Source: Myroides sp. N17-2 (GTDB taxonomy: Bacteria; Bacteroidota; Bacteroidia; Flavobacteriales; Flavobacteriaceae). Taken from it: a stretch of 64,000 nucleotides of DNA. The position numbers were made by a program, and so were the translations under genes. Below are positions 15,624 through 23,063 of the stretch, one piece after another. How positions within the stretch are numbered: the first letter of the stretch is position 1; every line of letters starts with the position of its first letter. Location of the stretch: NCBI RefSeq assembly GCF_002286775.1, contig NZ_NSGJ01000027.1, positions 1 to 64,000 of the forward strand, in the 5' to 3' direction. The notes below the pieces were generated by a model. That model was not told the origin of the DNA and did no database searches. It saw only the letters and a list, made by a program, of their open reading frames with translations.

Positions 15624-16739
15624 ATGGCAGAAATTAAACAAGGAATACTAGGTGTAACAAGAGGAAAAATAGGACCGGTAGTAGGATATATATGGAGAGG
15701 GAAAAATTGGCTTCGTTCTAAACCTAGTAAATCAAGAAAAAAGGCAACCGCAAAGCAGTTGCTACAGTGGGATAAGATGAGTCTAGTGTCTACTTATGCA
15801 AGTAAGTTTAGGGATTTTGTCAATGCGCATTGCCCTACGGCTAAAGTAGGTGATAAATGGTTGATAGGCAAAGAGCAACTGATCTCAAGGATGATGAAGC
15901 AGGGCATTACCATGATCAATGGACTACAGCATATCGCAGTAGAGCAAACGATTTTGTCTATCGGAAACCTTGCCCCTGCTGTGATTAGAAAGATTAATAT
16001 CATGAAAACGGGCAAATTTAAAGTGCAGTGGGATAATAGCTTAGTCAATGCGATGACACTAGATACGGACTCGCTGACGATGATGCTGTATAATGAAACG
16101 TTAGACAAGTTCGTGGCTATATATAATGTCGGAAATCGCGTAGAGAAGTACGCACATTTTAGTGCTCCAACAGAGTGGAAAAGTGGAAAGGTATATTTCT
16201 GGAGTATGTGGAAGGCTGCTGACGGGAGTATGCATAGTACAAGCTGTTTCCACGGGATGATAGAGCTTATCGAGGAACAGGAAACAGGAAAAAGGGAGCA
16301 GGAAACAGGGCATGGGAAACAGGGAGCAGGGAATGGGAAACAGGAAATAGGGAAGCAGGAAATAGGGAATAGGATGGAGGTGGTAGAAAATGTCAATCAG
16401 GAAAAGGGGAATACAAAACAAGAAATAACAGAGGTATTACCTGTAGAACAAGTACAAAGAATAGCGTTAAAACAGTGCCTAGAAGAGGTGTCTTCTACTA
16501 CCAATGTAGAAATAGCTACCAAATCTGTTGAACCTGCTATTAAAGAAAAAAAACTAAAGAAATGGACACCGCCTGGCTATACCCGCCGTGTAACAAAGCG
16601 AATCTTAAAAGGGAAGGCTGAGATAGGTAATAATACAGAAGTTAACAAGAAACAGAGTTCTTCTAAACCTAGTGGAATAATTGAGGGAGCGCGCTCTATC
16701 TTAGATGTACCAGATATTAGAACGGAGCAGAAAGAGTGA
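15624..16739 (+). CDS. DUF6266 family protein with repeat-expanded tail
   Basis: 371 aa. Residues 1-215 look like the Bacteroidota DUF6266 family: MAEIKQGILGVTRGKIGPVV, then WRGKNWLRSKPSKSRK, with a C-terminal domain ending in CFHGMI. The family function is unknown. From about residue 218 the protein switches to a low-complexity Gln/Glu/Gly/Lys tract made by a DNA minisatellite (16275-16374). A Lys-rich tail follows, with no similarity I recognise. The normal family length is near 210, so the last 150 residues look like an added extension. There is no signal peptide. It stands alone after a repeat-rich gap. Confidence 0.75.
   Translation: MAEIKQGILGVTRGKIGPVVGYIWRGKNWLRSKPSKSRKKATAKQLLQWDKMSLVSTYASKFRDFVNAHCPTAKVGDKWLIGKEQLISRMMKQGITMINGLQHIAVEQTILSIGNLAPAVIRKINIMKTGKFKVQWDNSLVNAMTLDTDSLTMMLYNETLDKFVAIYNVGNRVEKYAHFSAPTEWKSGKVYFWSMWKAADGSMHSTSCFHGMIELIEEQETGKREQETGHGKQGAGNGKQEIGKQEIGNRMEVVENVNQEKGNTKQEITEVLPVEQVQRIALKQCLEEVSSTTNVEIATKSVEPAIKEKKLKKWTPPGYTRRVTKRILKGKAEIGNNTEVNKKQSSSKPSGIIEGARSILDVPDIRTEQKE
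16275..16374 (+). repeat. In-frame purine-rich minisatellite
   Basis: About 100 bases of degenerate units built from CAGGAAACAGGGA / CAGGAAATAGGGA, read in frame as repeats of QETG, GKQ and QEIG. The purine strand is the coding strand. Confidence 0.8.
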
Positions 16740-16839
16740 GAATGAGGTGAGATATAGAGAATAAGTGTATTAGGCAGATAAGTATATAATAGGCAGAAAA
16801 TAGGTGTATCTATTATAATAAGGAGTAGTGTATATGAAA

Positions 16840-16865
16840 AAAGGAAACCTATTTAGGTTCCCTTT
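16840..16865 (-). terminator. Terminator of the HerA-like gene
   Basis: Stem AAAGGAAACCTA / TAGGTTCCCTTT with one mismatch and a two-base loop, followed on the minus strand by six T. It lies 3 bases after the stop at 16869. Confidence 0.7.
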
Positions 16866-16868
16866 GAT

Positions 16869-18425
16869 TTATTTGCGTTTTCCTTTGGTATTACTACCGC
16901 CGGAGAATATCTTATTTAGTATTCCAAAAGCTCCTCTAATAAAGGTAGCGCTAGTGACTACTTTTAATATGCTCTTCGTTACGTCACTATTTCCTTGTTG
17001 CGTTTTAGGAGGATTAGCTGTTTTAGAAGAGTTAGTGCTTTCTTTCGCTTTTTGTTCTTCTTGTTGCGCTGCTTCTAGTTTAGCAGTTAGGATTTCGTAA
17101 GCACTTTCTCTGTCAAAGTATTCATTATATTTTTTGGCAAGAGGTGACTTGGTGATTAGTTCATCGATTTCACTATTAGATAGGATATCCATTCTACTCA
17201 TCGGTGCTCTCATAGTACATACTACTAAAGGAGTAGGAATTCCTTTTTCGTTTAGTACTGTGACAAGTGCGTCTCCGGTCCCCATGGAAGTGATGACTTC
17301 ATCCGTTTTATAGAATTCAGTAGTAGGGAAGTTTTCTGAAGCAGTCTTGATTGCTTTTCTATCTTTCTCAGTGAATGCTCTTAGCGCATGTTGAATCTTA
17401 AGACCAAGTTGTGCAAGTACACCATTAGGTATATCAGTAGGATTCTGTGTGATAAAGTATATTCCGACTCCTTTAGAACGGATTAGTTTAACGATAGTTT
17501 CTATTTGATTGAGAAGTGTTTTGCTTGCTTCATTGAAGATTAAGTGTGCTTCATCAATAAAAATAACAAGTTCAGGTTGCCCGCTATCCCCTTGTTCAGG
17601 TAGCTGTGAATATACTTGAGCTAATAGATTTAGCATAAAAGTAGAGAACAACTTAGGTTTATCTTGTATATCTGTTAGGCGAAGAATGTTTACATATCCA
17701 TATCCTTTGTCATCTACACGCATAAGATCAGCGATGTCAAATGATGGTTCTGCAAAGAATACATCAGCTCCTTGTTGTTCTAATTCGATTATTTTACGAA
17801 TAATAGCACCTGTCGATGCAGCAGAAATACGACCATATTCGCTTTCTATTTCTTCTTTTCCTTCATTAGTTAAGTACTGAAGAGTCTTTTTAAAGTCTTT
17901 TAAATCAAGTAATGGAAGCTTTTTATCATCACAATACTTGAATATTAATGAGACTATTCCAGCCTGTGTATCGTTTAAGTCTAAGATTCTACTGAATAAG
18001 ATAGGTCCGAATTCAGTTATTGTAGCTCTTAGTCTAACGCCATTTTGTTGCGAAATCGATAAAAGTTCAACGGGAAATTTGTCTGTATTATAAGGAAGGT
18101 TCATTTTAGTATGACGATCTCTTATGAATTCATTTTCAGTACCTTCCTTTGCAATACCACTAAAATCCCCTTTGATGTCCATCATCAGGACAGGTATGCC
18201 TTTTGCGGATAGTTGCTCAGAGAGAACTTGTATTGTTTTTGTTTTTCCAGTACCAGTTGCTCCAGCTATAAGTCCGTGTCTATTAATGGTTTTGAGTGGA
18301 ATAGTAATAAAGTGGTTGGCTAGAATCTCATCTTCTAATTTGGCTGTACCGATGGTGATAAACTCTCCTTTAAATGTATAGCCATCTTTAAAGGAAGTAC
18401 TGAAGTTTTCTTTATTTATAGTCAT
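16869..18425 (-). CDS. HerA-like P-loop ATPase (DUF853/YjgR type)
   Basis: 518 aa from the ATG at 18425. The longer frame to 18458 is rejected because a promoter -7 box overlaps it. The protein is a HerA/FtsK-superfamily ATPase. Walker A is GATGTGKT (residues 55-62), Walker B is VIFIDEAH (D291, E292), and MMDIKGDFSGIA is typical of the DUF853/YjgR family. The C-terminal 60 residues are Lys/Ser/Asn-rich. Members are about 500 aa; their role is poorly known, and DNA or protein translocation is inferred from the fold. No nuclease partner (NurA) is adjacent. Divergent from exbB. Confidence 0.85.
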   Translation of the reverse strand: MTINKENFSTSFKDGYTFKGEFITIGTAKLEDEILANHFITIPLKTINRHGLIAGATGTGKTKTIQVLSEQLSAKGIPVLMMDIKGDFSGIAKEGTENEFIRDRHTKMNLPYNTDKFPVELLSISQQNGVRLRATITEFGPILFSRILDLNDTQAGIVSLIFKYCDDKKLPLLDLKDFKKTLQYLTNEGKEEIESEYGRISAASTGAIIRKIIELEQQGADVFFAEPSFDIADLMRVDDKGYGYVNILRLTDIQDKPKLFSTFMLNLLAQVYSQLPEQGDSGQPELVIFIDEAHLIFNEASKTLLNQIETIVKLIRSKGVGIYFITQNPTDIPNGVLAQLGLKIQHALRAFTEKDRKAIKTASENFPTTEFYKTDEVITSMGTGDALVTVLNEKGIPTPLVVCTMRAPMSRMDILSNSEIDELITKSPLAKKYNEYFDRESAYEILTAKLEAAQQEEQKAKESTNSSKTANPPKTQQGNSDVTKSILKVVTSATFIRGAFGILNKIFSGGSNTKGKRK

Positions 18426-18455
18426 AATTATATAAAAAGTAGCATTGATTGTTAA

Positions 18456-18463
18456 CAAAGATA
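18456..18463 (-). promoter_or_regulatory. -7 box that fixes the HerA-like start
   Basis: CAAAGATA on the plus strand reads TATCTTTG on the minus strand. The predicted transcript begins near 18449, inside the longer frame, so translation should start at 18425. No clear -33 TTG was found. Confidence 0.5.
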
Positions 18464-18674
18464 AACTATTCAGAAATTAAATTATATATAAAATTGAAAT
18501 GTTAAATTTGAAGGGAATGTAAAAAATGGTTTAGTTTTTTCCATTTAGACTCGTTATCTTTACCTTAGCTTAACATTTCCTTTTAATACGGGGTGTTAAA
18601 TTTCCTTATTGTTAAATGACGAATTAAAGAATTGAAAAAAATCATTATAAATTTTTTTATTTGATCTAAAAACA

Positions 18675-18682
18675 TAAATTTG
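18675..18682 (+). promoter_or_regulatory. -7 box of the exbB operon
   Basis: TAAATTTG, a full match to TAnnTTTG, about 66 bases of leader before exbB. A well-spaced -33 TTG is not evident. Confidence 0.5.
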
Positions 18683-18754
18683 CGACTCTCATAGTTCAAA
18701 AGAGAAATAAGTAATAAGTAATAATTGAAAAAAAAAGAATTAAATTTTTAAAAG

Positions 18755-19591
18755 ATGACAAACGTATCAAACGAATCAATTGAGAAAAAAGGATCAGGCT
18801 CAAGCGCAAGCAGAGTAATTGCATCACTAGCAGTAGTATTTTGTATTGTATTTGGTTACATTATCTGGAAGTTTGTAATGGGTAACCCAGCTAACTTTGA
18901 AAATGGAAATCCAGATGCTCACCCACTACCAGGAAACTTTTTAGGAATGGTGTATAAAGGAGGAATAGTTGTAGCAGCGTTAATTGGTTTATTAACAATG
19001 ACTGTTGTTTTCTCAATCGAGAGATTCTTTGTAATTTCTAAAGCTTCAGGAAAAGGAAACGTAAGTAAATTCGTTCAAGATATCCAAGTAAGCATCAATG
19101 CTGGGAAAATCAACGAAGCAATGGAAGCATGTGACGCTCAACAAGGGTCAGTAGCTAACGTAGTAAAAGCTGGTTTAGTTAAGTACGAGCAAATGAAAAA
19201 AGAAGGTTTTGATAGCGAAGAAGCTACAGAAGCTATTCAAAAAGAAATCGAAGAGGCTACTACATTAGAGATGCCAATGTTAGAAAGAAACATGATCGTA
19301 TTAGCGACATTAGTATCTATCGGTACATTAGTAGGATTATTAGGTACAGTAACAGGTATGATTAAAGCGTTCTCTGCTTTAGCTACAGCAGGTACTCCTG
19401 ACTCTACAGCATTATCTGCAAGTATCTCTGAAGCATTAACTTGTACTGCTACAGGTATTGGTACTTCTACATTAGCGATTGTTATGTATAACACATTTAC
19501 AACTAAAATTGATAGATTAACTTATTCAATTGACGAAGCAGGTTTTGCTATTACTCAATCTTACAGAAGATTCAAAGGGTTAGCAAAATAA
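18755..19591 (+). CDS. exbB: MotA/TolQ/ExbB proton-channel protein
   Basis: 278 aa, inner membrane. Hydrophobic helices lie near residues 21-42, 65-88, 177-200 and 210-235. The conserved ExbB core is present: LATLVSIGTLVGLLGTVTGM, then IKAFSALATAG and ISEALTCTATGIGTSTLAIV. With ExbD it forms the proton-driven motor that energises TonB and hence outer-membrane receptors. The extra N-terminal helix and longer loop are usual for Bacteroidota. It is first of a five-gene run (exbB, exbD, exbD, tonB, small gene). The likely users in this window are the receptors at 29995, 46844 and 53891. Confidence 0.93.
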   Translation: MTNVSNESIEKKGSGSSASRVIASLAVVFCIVFGYIIWKFVMGNPANFENGNPDAHPLPGNFLGMVYKGGIVVAALIGLLTMTVVFSIERFFVISKASGKGNVSKFVQDIQVSINAGKINEAMEACDAQQGSVANVVKAGLVKYEQMKKEGFDSEEATEAIQKEIEEATTLEMPMLERNMIVLATLVSIGTLVGLLGTVTGMIKAFSALATAGTPDSTALSASISEALTCTATGIGTSTLAIVMYNTFTTKIDRLTYSIDEAGFAITQSYRRFKGLAK

Positions 19592-19676
19592 TTAGTTAAG
19601 AATAAGTAATAATATAAATACTAGACCTATATACTTAGTATTAATGAATATGGGTTTAGTTTAAAATATACTATCA

Positions 19677-20306
19677 ATGGCAAAAGGTAAAATGAAAAAG
19701 AGTAGTATGAGAGTAGATATGACCGCAATGTGTGACGTGTCGTTCCTACTTTTGACTTTCTTCGTATTGACTTCTACTGCTAAAATGCCAGAACCATTAC
19801 CTGTTGATACTCCATCATCTACAGTACAAACTAAATTACCAGAGGTAAATTTAGCTACAGTTACTATCGGTGGTAAAGAAGGAGAAGAGAAGGTTTTCTT
19901 TGGGGTTTTAGGAAAAGTAGACCGTATCGCAACTCTTGAAAAAATGGGAGAGCGTTACCAAATAGAATTTAATGATGAAGAGAAAAGAGTTTTTTCATTT
20001 TTAGAAGGTGTTGGTACACCTATGCAAGAATTGAAAAGCTTTTTAAATCTACCGCCAGCTGTTAGAAATAAAGTTAGTTCATCTCAACCTGGAATCCCTA
20101 TGGATTCAGTTAACAATCAATTAAAAGATTGGGTTCAGACTTCTCGTATTGTTGCGAAAGATTTGAATAACAAAGTTTTAGAGGTTGCTATTAAAGCAGA
20201 TGCTACAATTGCTTATCCAAAAGTTAAAAAAGTTATGGATATCATGCAGGAGCAACGTCTAAACAAATTTTACTTAGTAACAGGTCTAAGAAATGAAGAT
20301 TTTTAA
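19677..20306 (+). CDS. exbD: ExbD/TolR biopolymer transport protein (first copy)
   Basis: 209 aa. One N-terminal transmembrane helix, MTAMCDVSFLLLTFFVLTST (about 14-33), contains the essential ExbD aspartate (D19, in CDVSFLLLTFF). The periplasmic domain is longer than the classical 140-residue ExbD, with an insertion carrying GKEGEEKVFFGVLGKVD. The end, VMDIMQEQRLNKFYLVTGLR, is typical. It partners ExbB. Flavobacteria commonly carry two exbD genes in tandem, here 18 bases apart. Confidence 0.92.
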   Translation: MAKGKMKKSSMRVDMTAMCDVSFLLLTFFVLTSTAKMPEPLPVDTPSSTVQTKLPEVNLATVTIGGKEGEEKVFFGVLGKVDRIATLEKMGERYQIEFNDEEKRVFSFLEGVGTPMQELKSFLNLPPAVRNKVSSSQPGIPMDSVNNQLKDWVQTSRIVAKDLNNKVLEVAIKADATIAYPKVKKVMDIMQEQRLNKFYLVTGLRNEDF

Positions 20307-20324
20307 TCATTAAACAAACTCTAA

Positions 20325-20867
20325 ATGGCTGAATTAAATACAGGTGGAGGGGACGAAAAAGGTAAAAAGGTAAGAAGTAAAAAACAAAACGCTGGAGTAG
20401 ATTTAACTGCGATGGTGGATTTGGCTTTCTTATTGATTACTTTCTTTATGTTGACTACATCAATGAATAAGCCGCAATCAATGAATTTAGCGATGCCAGA
20501 TAAGTCTGAGGACGCTAAAGATGTTGAGAAGACTAAAGTGGATGAGAATCGTACGATGACTGTCCTTTTAGGAGCGGATAATAAAGTAAAATGGTACATG
20601 GGTATGCCTAATGCACCATTAGAAGGGCCTACGGAAAGTGCGTATGGTCAAAATGGGATAAGAAAAGTTATCATGGAGAATTCTAAGAAAGCTTTATCTT
20701 ACTCTCAAGATGCAGAAAAAGGATTAATTGTTATTATAAAAGCTAGTAAGAATGCTAATTATCGCAATCTAGTTGATATTTTGGACGAAATGGCAATCAC
20801 AGGGTCTAAGACTTATGCTATCGTTGATATCTCGGATAAAGATTTAGAATTCTTAGGTGAGAAGTAG
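20325..20867 (+). CDS. exbD: ExbD/TolR biopolymer transport protein (second copy)
   Basis: 180 aa. The transmembrane helix VDLTAMVDLAFLLITFFMLT (about 25-44) holds the ExbD aspartate (D32 in MVDLAFLLITFF). The periplasmic domain ends in LVDILDEMAITGSKTYAIVD, the normal ExbD tail. It is diverged from the first copy apart from the helix, so the pair probably form a heteromeric ExbD rather than redundant copies. It lies 18 bases after the first and 23 bases before tonB. Confidence 0.92.
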   Translation: MAELNTGGGDEKGKKVRSKKQNAGVDLTAMVDLAFLLITFFMLTTSMNKPQSMNLAMPDKSEDAKDVEKTKVDENRTMTVLLGADNKVKWYMGMPNAPLEGPTESAYGQNGIRKVIMENSKKALSYSQDAEKGLIVIIKASKNANYRNLVDILDEMAITGSKTYAIVDISDKDLEFLGEK

Positions 20868-20890
20868 TTAACGTCTAATACAAAAAAGAA

Positions 20891-21745
20891 ATGTCAAAAT
20901 TAAATATCTTTAAAAAAGATTGGATTGATATGGTTTTCGAAGGACGTAACAAATCTTACGGAGCTTATCAATTAAGAACAGAAAATCCAAAGATGACTAC
21001 TATCGCATTATTTGCTGGTATGGCTGTGTTTGGATTAGGAATAGCATCACCAATGCTAATCGATATGGCAAAGGGAACTTTTGGAGTAAAGAATGTTGAT
21101 AACTTAGATCAAGTAATTGAGATTAAAGATATTAGTATTCCGCCACCGGTTGAGGAATTACCTCCACCACCAGAAGAAGTACCACCACCACCACCTCCTG
21201 TAGAAGAAGCTAAGTCGGTTAACGACCAAAAGCAATTCGTAGAGCCAGAAGTGGCTAAGAAGGAAGAGGTAAAACAAGAGATCGCTAAGCAAGATGACTT
21301 TAAGGATGCAGATCCTGGAGTGAAAGATGCTAAAGGTGACAAGGATAAAGGAGAAATCAAAACTGGTGAAAGTACAGGTAAAGCTGACAAAGGTGATCCT
21401 AAACCTGAAGCTTCAGGAGATGGAGACCCTAATAAGGTTTTCGTTGCTGTACAAGTAAAAGCTGAGTACCCTGGAGGTATGCCTGCTTTTAACAAGCAAT
21501 TCATCAGCCGTTTCAGAACACCAGATATTGATTCAGGTGTGAAGAGAATCCAAGTTATCGTACAATTTATTGTTGAGATAGATGGTTCATTAACTGATAT
21601 TAAAGTTGCTCGTGACCCTGGTTACGGTGCTGGTAAAGAGGCAGTACGTGTATTGAACTCTATGCCAAAATGGAAACCTGCTATTCAAAATAATAGAAGT
21701 GTTAGATCACAATTTACATTACCAATTACTATTCAAGTACAATAG
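20891..21745 (+). CDS. tonB: TonB energy transducer
   Basis: 284 aa. The N-terminal amphipathic segment IFKKDWIDMVFEGRNKSYGA is characteristic of Bacteroidota TonB. A transmembrane helix follows at about 39-58, then a proline-rich spacer (PPPVEELPPPPEEVPPPPPP, about 79-98), a charged linker with KGDKDKG, and a TonB C-terminal domain from about 195 (YPGGMPAFNKQF, then VQFIVEIDGSLTDIKV). It spans the periplasm and hands ExbBD energy to TonB-dependent receptors. It is transcribed with exbB and both exbD genes. Confidence 0.95.
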   Translation: MSKLNIFKKDWIDMVFEGRNKSYGAYQLRTENPKMTTIALFAGMAVFGLGIASPMLIDMAKGTFGVKNVDNLDQVIEIKDISIPPPVEELPPPPEEVPPPPPPVEEAKSVNDQKQFVEPEVAKKEEVKQEIAKQDDFKDADPGVKDAKGDKDKGEIKTGESTGKADKGDPKPEASGDGDPNKVFVAVQVKAEYPGGMPAFNKQFISRFRTPDIDSGVKRIQVIVQFIVEIDGSLTDIKVARDPGYGAGKEAVRVLNSMPKWKPAIQNNRSVRSQFTLPITIQVQ

Positions 21746-21747
21746 GT

Positions 21748-21963
21748 ATGTTTAAAAATAAATTTCAACAGAAATCGCTGCTACAGCGATTTCTGTTTGT
21801 TTTCGGACTATGCTTCTTTTTTCTTTATTTAGGATTAGGATGTATGTTTTTGTTTTGGGATGATATGCCTATAGCTATGGAATATACTTACAGAATGCTT
21901 TTTGGAGGTGCTCTGATAGTATACGGTGTATTTAGATTTATAAGATTATGGAATCAAGAGTGA
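21748..21963 (+). CDS. Small membrane protein downstream of tonB
   Basis: 71 aa. There are two transmembrane segments (about 13-33 and 44-63) and a basic N-terminus. Its ATG is 2 bases after the tonB stop. Codons 8-16 form a 27-base perfect hairpin followed by a T-rich run, which could attenuate transcription. A terminator follows directly. Similar short genes sit after tonB in other flavobacteria (from memory). Function unknown; it may assist the TonB complex. Confidence 0.7.
   Translation: MFKNKFQQKSLLQRFLFVFGLCFFFLYLGLGCMFLFWDDMPIAMEYTYRMLFGGALIVYGVFRFIRLWNQE
21769..21795 (+). promoter_or_regulatory. Perfect hairpin inside the post-tonB gene
   Basis: Arms CAGAAATCGCTG and CAGCGATTTCTG (12 bases, loop CTA), followed by TTTGTTTTC. 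It has the shape of an intrinsic terminator or attenuator but lies in coding sequence, 24 bases after the tonB stop. Confidence 0.5.
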
Positions 21964-21978
21964 TTCTCAAAATAGATT

Positions 21979-21997
21979 AAGCCGCTTTTAGCGGCTT
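21979..21997 (+). terminator. Terminator of the exbB-tonB operon
   Basis: AAGCCGCT / AGCGGCTT with a 3-base loop and a long T-run, 16 bases after the small gene's stop. Confidence 0.85.
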
Positions 21998-22080
21998 TTT
22001 TTTGTTCTAATCTTAACAATATAGTTTGTTTGTTTTGTATATCTTTATGGAATAACAAACTTTAGTGTATTAAGAATTAA

Positions 22081-23034
22081 ATGATAAAAAGAGGTTTTAA
22101 GGTATTTAGCTATGTTTTAGCTATTGCTACTTTGTCAAGTGTTTTTGTGGAATGTAAAAAGAAAGAAGAACCTATAGTTAATCAAGAAGAAATTGATTTT
22201 ACTAAGATTGAAGAGACTCCGGTATCCGGATATACTAAGATTTTAGTAGATGAATCTATTTACCCAATTGTGAATGATGTAAATACGATGTATATGTATG
22301 AATACAATCGCAGTAAGATTGACCTTCTGAAAATGTCTACAAATGAGGCATTACTATTGTTGTTTAATGATTCTGTTCGCGTTGCAGTTTTGCCAAGAGA
22401 GTTGACTGATAGTGAAGTTAAGCGCTTTGAGGGTAGGGTGACACCTAAGATGACTCATTTTGCAACTGATGCAATCGTTTTTGTGGCGAATAAAACTTAT
22501 ACAGATAGTATTATTGACTATGATTTGGTACTTAAAAATATGAAGAGTACTACTACTGATGGTAGTAACGGGACTATTTTAGTCTTTGATAATGCAAATT
22601 CTAATGTTGTGGAAACTTTCAAAGAGAAAACTAAGGTAACTGATCTTCCTAAAGATAAAGCTTATTATGCTGGAGATTCTGAGGCAGTGATTGAGTATGT
22701 TAGTAAAAATCCACGTGCTATAGGTGTAATTGGACAAAACTGGCTTACGCAACCAAGTGAAAAGGTTGCTAAGTATATGGGAGATATCAAGGTTCTGGGA
22801 GTTAAGAATTATGAAGACGGTAAGTATTATAAGGCATCTCAAAATAATATAGCTGAAGGAACATATCCTCTTACACGAAAACTGTATGTGGTAGATATTC
22901 AAGGTATGTCTGGACTAGGTGTTGGATATGCCTCATATATCGCTGGATATAAAGGTCAAAGAATTGTTTTGAAATCAGGTTTAGTACCTTTTAAAGTTCC
23001 TCCAAGAGAACTGAATGTGAGAGATAAAATTTAA
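22081..23034 (+). CDS. PstS-like substrate-binding lipoprotein
   Basis: 317 aa. The signal peptide has Cys25 in VFVEC, an acceptable lipobox. The body is a periplasmic binding-protein fold of the PstS type: TKILVDESIYPIVNDV, RVAVLPRELTDSE, AIVFVANK, GDSEAVIEYVSKNPRAIGVI and a C-terminal YPLTRKLYV. It is adapted from phosphate-binding proteins, but no Pst transporter genes are nearby. It comes with a TPR gene after the TonB operon, an order I recall as common in flavobacteria, so a role beside the TonB system rather than in phosphate uptake is plausible. Confidence 0.75.
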   Translation: MIKRGFKVFSYVLAIATLSSVFVECKKKEEPIVNQEEIDFTKIEETPVSGYTKILVDESIYPIVNDVNTMYMYEYNRSKIDLLKMSTNEALLLLFNDSVRVAVLPRELTDSEVKRFEGRVTPKMTHFATDAIVFVANKTYTDSIIDYDLVLKNMKSTTTDGSNGTILVFDNANSNVVETFKEKTKVTDLPKDKAYYAGDSEAVIEYVSKNPRAIGVIGQNWLTQPSEKVAKYMGDIKVLGVKNYEDGKYYKASQNNIAEGTYPLTRKLYVVDIQGMSGLGVGYASYIAGYKGQRIVLKSGLVPFKVPPRELNVRDKI

Positions 23035-23063
23035 GAATATAAATAACCAAAATATATCAAAAA

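Larger units (their letters stand above)
18426..18754. other. Divergent promoter region, HerA-like gene / exbB
   Basis: AT-rich, with no gene. It carries the leftward -7 box at 18456-18463 and the rightward -7 box at 18675-18682. Confidence 0.6.

Noticed and set aside
15794..16421. Two minus-strand frames opposite the DUF6266 gene
   Set aside because: They are the antisense of the purine minisatellite, giving Cys/Pro/Phe-rich nonsense; the plus-strand protein has family features.
16869..18425. HerA-NurA type defence or repair operon
   Set aside because: The ATPase stands alone; no NurA, Sir2 or nuclease partner is adjacent, and it fits the DUF853/YjgR housekeeping type.
22081..23034. Phosphate-uptake operon
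   Set aside because: The binding protein is PstS-like, but no PstA, PstB, PstC or PhoU gene follows, and its neighbours are TonB and TPR genes.
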